Below, piece by piece: positions 1 to 6,500 of a stretch of 8,771 nucleotides of DNA; positions within the stretch are counted from its first letter, which is position 1; each line of letters begins with the position of its first letter. The stretch covers positions 1 through 8,771 of the forward strand of contig DPSB01000651.1 in assembly GCA_003537495.1 (NCBI GenBank), in the 5' to 3' direction. Below the pieces are notes generated by a model. The model was given only the letters and a program-made list of their open reading frames with translations. It ran no database searches and was not told the DNA's origin. The position numbers and the translations under genes were made by a program. This DNA comes from Cytophagales bacterium (lineage in GTDB: Bacteria > Bacteroidota > Bacteroidia > Cytophagales > Cyclobacteriaceae).

Positions 1-27
1 GAGGGTGGCAGTTTTTGTTTAGGTTAC

Positions 28-43
28 TGACATACTATTGTCA
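28..43 (+). promoter_or_regulatory. Possible regulatory dyad upstream of alkC
   Basis: TGACA, a 6-nt spacer (TACTAT), then TGTCA form a perfect 5-bp inverted repeat ending 26 bases before the ATG of the alkylation-repair gene. The spacer and right arm include TACTATTG, one mismatch from the Bacteroidota −7 element TAnnTTTG. A TTTG lies at 14–17, but the 15-nt spacing is shorter than the usual 19–21. It could be an operator overlapping a promoter, but short arms like these also arise by chance. Confidence 0.2.
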
Positions 44-69
44 ATCTGAATTGGTACTTAGCAGTAATT

Positions 70-1152
70 ATGGAACCACTCAAAGAAATGTTTAACCGCG
101 CTTACTATAAAAATCTGGCGCAGGTTTTTGCCTCTGTTTATAAGCCTTTTCAAGCGGAGCATTTTGTAAAAGCGGTAACGGCAAATCTGGATGTGCTTTC
201 ACTTAATGAGCGCATGCGCAATACTTCGGTGGTGTTACACCATCATCTTCCGAACGACTTTGCCACTTCCATTGCCATTATGAAGGAAGTTATTCCACAA
301 TTAAAAGGTGGTTATACCAACCTGATGTTTCCGGATTATGTAGCACAGTTTGGACAAACCAATTTTTCACTTTCGTTAGATGCATTGAAGTACTTTACAC
401 AATTTGGTTCATCTGAGTTTGCTATCCGTACTTTTTTAAAGCAGGATTTAAATACAACCTTGAAGGAAATGTACAAATGGGCCAGAGATGAAAACGAACA
501 TGTAAGGCGATTGGCTTCAGAAGGAAGCCGACCGCGGCTACCGTGGTCGTTTAAACTGGATGCCATTATTGAGAAGCCTTCTCTTACCACACCTATACTT
601 CAAACATTGCATGCCGATGATACTTTATACGTGCGTAAATCGGTAGCCAATCACTTGAACGACATTACAAAAGATTCACCCGAACATGTTTTGAACTTGA
701 TTAAAAGTTGGGATCGGACACATCCGCATACTGCGTGGATTATCAAACGCGGGTGTCGTTCGTTGCTCAAACAAGGCGATCAAAAGTCGATGGCTATTTT
801 TAACCTTACCAAAAAAGTAGAGATAAGCATCAAAAATTTCACGCTCAACAAATCCACGCTCAGGCTCAACGACATATTACTTTTTCAATTCAGTATTACA
901 TCTGCTAAAAAAATCAATCAGCGCTTAATGGTTGATTACCGGATTCATTACAGTAAAAAATCAGGCGTACAATTACCGAAGGTATTTAAGCTTAAAGAGT
1001 TGGATTTGAAACCAGGTGAAACACTTACCATTAAAAAGCAGCAACGCTTTCAGGATTTTACAACACGCAAATTACATAGCGGCACACATCTTTTGGAAAT
1101 TGTGGTAAATGGAAATGTGGTGGCTAAAAATAAATTTGAGTTTAAGCGGTAG
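70..1152 (+). CDS. alkC: AlkC-type DNA alkylation repair glycosylase (HEAT-like repeats plus C-terminal Ig-like domain)
   Basis: A 360-residue protein of the AlkC branch of the HEAT-like-repeat DNA glycosylases. Family members excise cationic lesions such as 3-methyladenine and 3-methylcytosine from cytoplasmic DNA without flipping the base. The start MEPLKEMFN resembles the usual AlkC N-terminus. Helical repeats fill about residues 1–245. Diagnostic stretches are WARDENEHVRRLAS (137–150), running directly into EGSRPRLPW (151–159), then YVRKSVANHLNDITK (187–201) and TAWIIKRGCR (221–230), whose Trp and basic residues suit the DNA-facing concave surface. Residues from about 247 to 360 turn β-rich and lysine-rich, matching the Ig-like C-terminal domain seen in some AlkC proteins. 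ATG at 70 is the only start that keeps the family N-terminus. The gene stands alone on its strand and converges with the MreB-like gene 36 bp downstream; no Ada or AlkB-type partner is visible. AlkC assignment is firm at family level; substrate is inferred from the family. Confidence 0.9.
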   Translation: MEPLKEMFNRAYYKNLAQVFASVYKPFQAEHFVKAVTANLDVLSLNERMRNTSVVLHHHLPNDFATSIAIMKEVIPQLKGGYTNLMFPDYVAQFGQTNFSLSLDALKYFTQFGSSEFAIRTFLKQDLNTTLKEMYKWARDENEHVRRLASEGSRPRLPWSFKLDAIIEKPSLTTPILQTLHADDTLYVRKSVANHLNDITKDSPEHVLNLIKSWDRTHPHTAWIIKRGCRSLLKQGDQKSMAIFNLTKKVEISIKNFTLNKSTLRLNDILLFQFSITSAKKINQRLMVDYRIHYSKKSGVQLPKVFKLKELDLKPGETLTIKKQQRFQDFTTRKLHSGTHLLEIVVNGNVVAKNKFEFKR

Positions 1153-1188
1153 GTACTTAGCCACAGAGAAACATAGCACACATAGTTC
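1153..1188. other. Convergent intergenic spacer with a degenerate ACAGAG/ACATAG repeat
   Basis: The 36-nt gap between two converging stop codons contains ACAGAG (1163–1168), ACATAG (1171–1176) and ACATAG (1180–1185), spaced 8 and 9 nt apart. No stem-loop followed by a T-run is visible, so no terminator can be assigned. The text recalls the CCACAGAGACACAGAG-like intergenic repeats seen in various environmental genomes; that likeness is from memory. Confidence 0.3.
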
Positions 1189-2202
1189 TTACATCAAAAT
1201 ACCCTTGTACTTTGTTGGAGCTGATAGCACCGTGCGCACGCCACGACTCACAGAAAACAAAGCTTGCGGATCGATGTGTACCGGTAACTTGAAGATTTTG
1301 CTCAATCGTTCCGGCAAACCTTTTAATACGGCATTACCGCCCGTTACATAAATGCCGCTTTTATAAATATCTCCGGCCAACTCGGGCGGGCATATTTCCA
1401 ATGATTGCTGAATACATTCTTCTATCTGGCGGAAAGGTCGCTCGAGTACATGGCTAAGTTCAACCTGACTAATGGATTTGCTAACAGGCACACCTTCAAT
1501 CAGGTCTTTTCCTTTTACCAAAAGAGTTTCATCGCGTGAAGCAACCGGTTCAAACACACACCCAATTTTTTTCTTTACCTGCTCGGCAGTTTTTAAACCG
1601 ATAGCGAGGTTATAAACTCTTCTAAAATAATCCTGAATCTCCTCGTCCATAGCATCTCCAGCTACGCGCACCGATTGAAACGCAGCAATCCCCGAAAGGG
1701 AAATTACCACCACTTCGGTAATGCCACCACCAATATCCACTACCAGTTTACCTTCCGGCTCTTGAATATTTAAACCCATACCCAACGCTGCTGCCAATGG
1801 CTCGTGTACAAGGTGTGTATGCCGGGCTGTAAATTGCTCAAGCGTATCGCGTAACGCACGCTTCTCTACGGGCGTGGTATCGAAAGGCACTCCTGAAAGC
1901 AGGTAATTAAATCCGCCACTTAAGAACGAGGGCTTACCAATGCGCGCCACTAATTCTTTCACCATTTTTTTAGCCGATTCGCCATCGGAGATTACGCCAC
2001 CCTTCAATGGTTTAACAGGCTTGAGGTTCGCATGCGTTTTCTCCAGCATCTCAAACGCTTTTTCGCCAATAGCCTCCACTTTATGGTTCAGTTCGTTAAT
2101 TACCAACACCGAAGGTTGCGATAAAAGAATGTTGTGCTGATCGGCCAGCAATGTATTGTTGTTACCTATATCAAAAGCAAGATTTCGGGTTGGAGTAAAC
2201 AC
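1189..2202 (-). CDS. Divergent MreB-like (actin-fold) rod shape-determining protein
   Basis: A 337-residue actin-fold ATPase of the MreB family, close to the usual 340–350 residues. MreB filaments at the inner membrane guide lateral cell-wall synthesis. Motifs in order are phosphate-1 FDIGNNNTLL (10–19; canonical form DLGTANTL), LVHEPLAAALGMG (131–143; usually IEEPMAAAIG), phosphate-2 VVDIGGGITEVVVISLSG (154–171), AGDAMDEEIQDYFRRVYNLAIG (181–202), TAEQVKKKIG (205–214), and adenosine motif VTGGNAVLKGLPERL (286–300; usually TGGGALL). The Thr of phosphate-1, the first Glu of EEP and a Gly of TGGG are replaced, so nucleotide handling may differ from classical MreB. The usual membrane-binding N-terminal extension is missing. 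GTG at 2202 is forced: the frame meets TAA at 2248–2250 with no ATG between. There is no mreC or mreD alongside, so this is likely a second, stand-alone MreB paralogue rather than the mreBCD copy. Function beyond the family is not shown. Confidence 0.85.
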   Translation of the reverse strand: MFTPTRNLAFDIGNNNTLLADQHNILLSQPSVLVINELNHKVEAIGEKAFEMLEKTHANLKPVKPLKGGVISDGESAKKMVKELVARIGKPSFLSGGFNYLLSGVPFDTTPVEKRALRDTLEQFTARHTHLVHEPLAAALGMGLNIQEPEGKLVVDIGGGITEVVVISLSGIAAFQSVRVAGDAMDEEIQDYFRRVYNLAIGLKTAEQVKKKIGCVFEPVASRDETLLVKGKDLIEGVPVSKSISQVELSHVLERPFRQIEECIQQSLEICPPELAGDIYKSGIYVTGGNAVLKGLPERLSKIFKLPVHIDPQALFSVSRGVRTVLSAPTKYKGILM

Positions 2203-2217
2203 GGCTAAAATTTTTAT

Positions 2218-2243
2218 AAAGGTAGTTAACGTTAACCACCTTT
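2218..2243. promoter_or_regulatory. 26-nt near-perfect palindrome upstream of the MreB-like gene
   Basis: AAAGGTaGTTAAC and GTTAACcACCTTT pair in 12 of 13 positions, with a perfect 12-bp core GTTAACGTTAAC. The only mismatch (2224/2237) becomes a G·U wobble in minus-strand RNA, giving an 11-bp stem with an ACGU loop. It ends 15 bases before the GTG at 2202. It could be a dimeric repressor site on the mreB-like promoter, a 5′-UTR hairpin, or part of a terminator for the upstream glyoxalase-like gene, since TTTATAAAAATTTT follows on the minus strand. The sequence does not decide between these. Confidence 0.5.
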
Positions 2244-2255
2244 CATTTTAGTTGC

Positions 2256-2281
2256 TAATAAAAAGAGCATGTAAAGGCTCT
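2256..2281 (-). terminator. Weak candidate terminator of the VOC-family gene
   Basis: On the minus strand AGAGC (2281–2277), an 8-nt loop, and GCTCT (2268–2264) form a 5-bp stem followed by TTTTATT. This sits about 90 nt past the stop of the glyoxalase-like gene and before the MreB-like gene on the same strand. The stem is short, so the call is tentative. The rest of the 170-nt spacer (2203–2372) shows no gene and no further clear signal. Confidence 0.3.
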
Positions 2282-2372
2282 GGCGGCTTCAAGGTTCTGT
2301 ATATAGCCGTAATGACGCCTAAATCAACTAGAGGTTCAACCCTTAAATTCTGCTAAAGAAAGGTTTTCAAAC

Positions 2373-2750
2373 TTAAACAGGCTGACCAAACATGATCCGA
2401 TGACCATCAATCGTGCGAATACCAAATTCGCGTTGACCCCAGTGTTTATTTTCGGGTTTACTCAACATGTCAACAGCTTTGGCTTCAAATTCCTGATAAA
2501 GCTCATCTATGTTTTCAACATCTACATAGGCAAAATAAGAATGGTTCCGAGTTTCAAAAGCCGATCGGTCATCTGCACACTCCCCCAACATCACCACAAA
2601 ATTATCGCGATAGAGTTGGTGCCAGCCAATGCCATCCTCCCAATGGGTAGCAAACCCAAGTTTGGTCTTATAAAACTCAACCGACTTAGCCAGGTTTTTA
2701 ACAGCCAACACGTAGCGGGTTCCGGTTATTCGAGGTGTTTTCATAATCAT
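2373..2750 (-). CDS. VOC-superfamily glyoxalase/bleomycin-resistance-like protein
   Basis: A 125-residue cytoplasmic protein with the paired βαβββ layout of the vicinal-oxygen-chelate fold. The first module includes YVLAVKNLAKSVEFYKTKLGF (13–33) and the strand FVVMLGECADD (51–61). The second includes YFAYVDVENIDELYQEFEAK (72–91), then HWGQREFGIRTIDGHRIMFG (103–122), the W-G-x-R-E-F … DGHR…FG ending typical of the bleomycin-resistance/glyoxalase-like group. Length matches single-domain members, which usually dimerise. Possible metal or ligand positions include His44 and Glu108, but the substrate cannot be read from sequence; members include lyases, dioxygenases and drug-binding proteins, so a resistance role should not be assumed. 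Start is ATG at 2750 (MIMKTPRITG), or ATG two codons later at 2744, which would remove only M-I. It is transcribed divergently from ruvA across 108 bp and is separated by 170 bp from the next minus-strand gene. Confidence 0.88.
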   Translation of the reverse strand: MIMKTPRITGTRYVLAVKNLAKSVEFYKTKLGFATHWEDGIGWHQLYRDNFVVMLGECADDRSAFETRNHSYFAYVDVENIDELYQEFEAKAVDMLSKPENKHWGQREFGIRTIDGHRIMFGQPV

Positions 2751-2858
2751 GATTTAGCATCTCAAAGTTTAGAAAATTATCCCTTTTGGTTGGGATTAAT
2801 GGCATTTGCATCCCTGCTCAAATCCTCGTAAACTGCATTTTATTTTTTAAGCTTTTCC
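2751..2858. promoter_or_regulatory. Divergent promoter region between the VOC gene and ruvA
   Basis: These 108 bp separate two divergently transcribed genes, so promoters for both the VOC gene and the ruvA–sprA unit should lie here. Candidate pieces are TTTG at 2785–2788 and 2805–2808 on the plus strand and AAACTTTG (2770–2763) on the minus strand, one mismatch from TAnnTTTG. None has a partner element at proper spacing, so no promoter is assigned. The ruvA leader is T-rich (2837–2857) with no purine-rich ribosome-binding site. Confidence 0.4.
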
Positions 2859-3446
2859 ATGATTGCCTACTTAAAAGGAAAGCTCGCACATAAGGAGCCC
2901 ACATTTGTGCTGTTGGAAGTAAACGGCATTGGCTACCAGGTGAGCATTTCGCTCAATACATTCTCTGAAATTAAAGATCGGGAAGATCTTACGCTGCTTA
3001 CATACCTGCATGTGCGCGAAGACGCCCAAATTCTGTTTGGCTTTGCCAGCGAAGCCGAAAAACAAATGTTTCAATACCTGATTTCGGTTAACGGGATTGG
3101 GCCTAATACGGCTTTAATGGTGCTGTCGTACCTCTCGCCCACCGATTTAAAAGCCGCCATTGTACGCGAGGATGTAGCTACGCTGCAATCCGTGAAGGGA
3201 ATTGGGGGGAAAACCGCGCAACGTCTGGTGCTGGAGTTGAAAGATAAGCTCCGCAAGGACCCTGTTGACGATACCGGAAAACCGGGTTTGGTACACAATA
3301 CCATCCGCCACGAGGCGTTAACTGCCTTGATTACGCTTGGCATTGCCAAAGCTGCGGCTGAAAAAAGTGTTGATGCAATCCTGAAGAAGTCAGGAAACAC
3401 AATAAGTTTAGAAGAGCTCGTAAAGCAAGCACTCAAAAACGCCTGA
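2859..3446 (+). CDS. ruvA: Holliday junction branch migration protein RuvA
   Basis: A 195-residue RuvA, close to the family length of about 200. RuvA tetramers bind four-way DNA junctions, load the RuvB helicase motor and present the junction to RuvC for cutting during recombinational repair. Domain I (1 to about 62) is the OB fold, starting MIAYLKGKL and containing VNGIGYQV (21–28) and the acidic pin REDAQ (53–57), whose Glu54 and Asp55 lie at the junction centre. Domain II has two helix-hairpin-helix motifs, VNGIGPNTAL (77–86) and VKGIGGKTAQRLVLELKDKL (112–131). A variable linker (about 132–146) leads to domain III (about 147–195), which contacts RuvB. All key parts are present. The ATG matches the conserved family start. 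ruvB and ruvC are not in the window. Only 7 bases separate its stop from the sprA start, so the two are probably one transcript. Confidence 0.97.
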   Translation: MIAYLKGKLAHKEPTFVLLEVNGIGYQVSISLNTFSEIKDREDLTLLTYLHVREDAQILFGFASEAEKQMFQYLISVNGIGPNTALMVLSYLSPTDLKAAIVREDVATLQSVKGIGGKTAQRLVLELKDKLRKDPVDDTGKPGLVHNTIRHEALTALITLGIAKAAAEKSVDAILKKSGNTISLEELVKQALKNA

Positions 3447-3453
3447 ACCACGA

Positions 3454-3525
3454 TTGATCGTAAGATACCGGAAGATCCTGCTCCTCCTGGGCCTCACTAT
3501 TGGCCTCTCCCCATTAGTAATGGGG
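3454..3525 (+). other. Signal peptide of SprA
   Basis: The first 24 codons encode MIVRYRKILLLLGL followed by TIGLSPLVMG: a short basic n-region (R4, R6, K7), a hydrophobic core of about 15 residues, and a small residue before the predicted cut at G24|Q25. It looks like a Sec signal for signal peptidase I. There is no cysteine at the cut, so SprA is not a lipoprotein. The presence of this segment is the main support for the TTG start. Confidence 0.75.
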
Positions 3526-6500
3526 CAGCAGGATACTGTGCGTACCGATACATCCCGGGTTAGAATTACCAACCCCTTCCGGCCCACATTTCGCTTACGC
3601 GATCGGTATGGCGATCCCTTTTCTTCTTACCGAACTTTTTCACCGCTCTTTTTACAAGATTCTAAAAATCTGGGGTTCGATTTGCAGATTGACACCGGCC
3701 GCAACTACACCATCTACGAAAAGATGGGAACACTTAATTACCGGCCACCTTCATCCATTTCGTTCGATGAGTTTAATGCCGAACAGTATAAACTTATTAG
3801 TCGCGATTATTGGCAAACGCGCAGTAAAGCCTTAGATGGCGAAAGTGCCGTGAGTGGCCGCGGGTTAATTCCAAAGATTTACGTAAGCCCGGTATTGGAC
3901 CGCATTTTTGGTGGTAGCTATGTGGAATTGATTCCACGGGGTTTTGTGAATCTTGACTTTGGAGCGCAGTTTCAGAAATTAGAAAACCCTTCTATTCCGA
4001 TCCGCCAACAACGCAACGGAGGCTTCGAGTTCGATCAGCAAATAAACCTGAGTGTGCAAGGTAAGGTAGGCGAAAAACTGGCCGTTACTACCAACTTCGA
4101 TAACAACAACTCGTTCGACTTTCAGAACAACATGAAAGTAGAATACACCGGCTTTAAAGAAGACATTCTGAAAAAGTTGGAGATTGGTAATGTTAGTTTG
4201 CCCCTCAATAATAGTTTGATTACCGGTTCGCAAAACCTGTTTGGTGTAAAAGCCCAGATGCAGTTTGGAAAATTATTTGTAACCACATTGGCAACCACAC
4301 AACGCGGTAAGCAATCCAGCATAAAAGTAAACGGCAGTACGAATGGCGCCTCGCAAGGTCGGCCATTTGAAATTGTAGGTTCTAACTACGATGAAAACCG
4401 ACACTTCTTCTTAGGTCAATTCTTCCGTGATAATTTCGAAAACTGGTTAAGCACGCTTCCCCAGATTACCTCGGGCGTAAACATTACCCGCGTAGAAGTG
4501 TATTTGCTCAATCGGCAAAACGATACCCAAACCTTGCGTAACGTGGTAGGCTTAATGGACATGGGTGAGGCCGGAAAAATTTATAATGATGTAATCGAAA
4601 TATCAACAGGTGTAAATCCACAAGCACCAACAGCAAATAACGCCAACAACTTGTTTGGTTTATTAGGAACTATCCCTGCCAATTCCGATGGAATTAACCA
4701 AGAGTTAGAAGGTCTTGGTTTGATAAATGGTACCGACTTCGAGAAAATTACTTCGGCCCGCAAACTCGCACCTACTGAATATACTTTCCATAAAGAGTTA
4801 GGTTATTTAACGCTACAACGCAAACTTCAAAATGATGAAGCTCTTGCTGTAGCGTTTGAGTACACCTACAACGGCCGCGCCTACAAAGTAGGTGAGCTAT
4901 CAGAAGACTATGGCAACAAACCCGAAGATCAGGTAGCCTATCTAAAGTTGCTTCGGCCGCGTAAAATTGCCATCAAAGATCAACAAGGTAGAATTCTACC
5001 TACATGGGATCTGATGATGAAAAACATCTATAATCTGAACGTAAGTGGACTTACGCGCGATGGATTTCAATTGCGCTTGATTTATCGCGATGACCGCACC
5101 GGTATTGATAACCCACAGTTACAGGAAGGTGACTTTGCGAGAACCCAACAATTGATACGCGTGTTTGGCCTTGATCGACTTAATCCGTACAACGACCCAC
5201 AACCCGATGGCAACTTCGATTATGTGGAGAAGATTACCATCAACTCCGAAACCGGAACCATTGTATTTCCTTATCTCGAACCTTTCAATGATGCCTTAAA
5301 AAATCTTTTTAGCAATGAATCCAACCTCGCGTTGCGCGATCAACTAACGCGTAAGTATGTATATGATACTTTATACCGCACCACCAAAGCCGAGGCTGAA
5401 CTCGTAACAACCAAAAATAAATTCTACCTGGTTGGTTCCTTTAAGGCCGGCTCCGGAAAAGAAATCATCATTCAAGGCTTCAATATTTCGCCTGGTTCGG
5501 TAAAGGTGTATGCCGGTGGCATGCCCTTACAAGAGGGCTTGGACTACACGGTTGATTACACCTTTGGAAAAGTTACCATCTTGAATGAAGGCATTCTTAC
5601 TTCGGGTAAGGACATTGACATTAACTATGAGCAACAAGATCCGTTCGCGTTTCAAACGCGGTCGTTACTGGGTACCCGAATGGATTATAAGTTGAATGAT
5701 GACATCAATATCGGTTCAACGTTTTTGTATTACAACGAGCGGCCCCTGGTTTCGCGTAACCTGATTGGTACCGAACCCGCACGTAACATTCAATACGGGT
5801 TAGACTTTAATATGCGCAAGGAATCGCGCTTCTTAACCAAGATGGTAGATGCGCTGCCCTTCCTTCAAACCAAAGAACAATCTACGGTTACACTCAATGC
5901 CGAGTTTGCCCAACTGCTGCCGGGCACATCCAACATTGTAGATGGCGATGGCACTTCTTTTATTGATGACTTTGAAAACACCGCTACCCCGTATAGTTTA
6001 CTTAGTCCGCAGGCCTGGAAGCTGGCATCTATACCAAAGGATTTAAAGTTTGATGAAACCGGAGGCGATGCTAATAATGTGAGGGCTGGTTATAAACGAG
6101 CCAAGTTAGCCTGGTACCAGGTAGATAATTTGTTTTACAGAACCGGAGGCCGGTTTAAACCGGCTAACATAAATGATGAAGATTTAAGAAATCATTATGT
6201 AAGATCTGTATCACCACAGGAAATTTTTCCTTTCTTTGATAATTACATAGGTAATTTCTTTGAGCAGATTTTTGATGTGGCGTATTATCCTGCTGAGCGG
6301 GGGCCTTACAACTACAATACACAGCTTGATACCAGAGGACGGTTAAACAATCCACGCGGCAATTGGGCCGGCATAACCACAGCCATTCGTACCGAGGTTG
6401 ATTTTGATAAGGCCAATATCGAATACCTGGAATTCTGGTTATTGAATCCTTTCATTAACAACCCGAGAGGAGTAATTAATGATGGCATCAACACACCTGA

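Noticed and set aside
14..40. TTTG (14–17) plus TACTATTG (33–40) as a Bacteroidota promoter for alkC
   Set aside because: The spacing is 15 nt rather than about 19–21 and the −7 element has a mismatch, so it is noted only with the dyad and not called as a promoter.
2368..2375. Minus-strand TAAGTTTG, a perfect TAnnTTTG match, as a promoter for the MreB-like gene
   Set aside because: It overlaps the stop codon of the VOC gene, has no TTTG at proper spacing upstream, and would give a leader of about 160 nt; an 8-mer with two free positions is common by chance.
2400..2831. A 143-codon plus-strand open frame opposite the VOC gene
   Set aside because: It is antisense to a well-supported VOC protein, its product resembles no family, and it runs across the divergent promoter region.
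3071..3451. A 126-codon minus-strand open frame opposite ruvA
   Set aside because: It is the antisense shadow of the highly conserved ruvA helix-hairpin-helix region; the serine-rich, low-information product has no family features.
3608..3835. A 75-codon plus-strand open frame in another frame of sprA
   Set aside because: It lies wholly within the sprA coding frame, which carries clear family motifs here.
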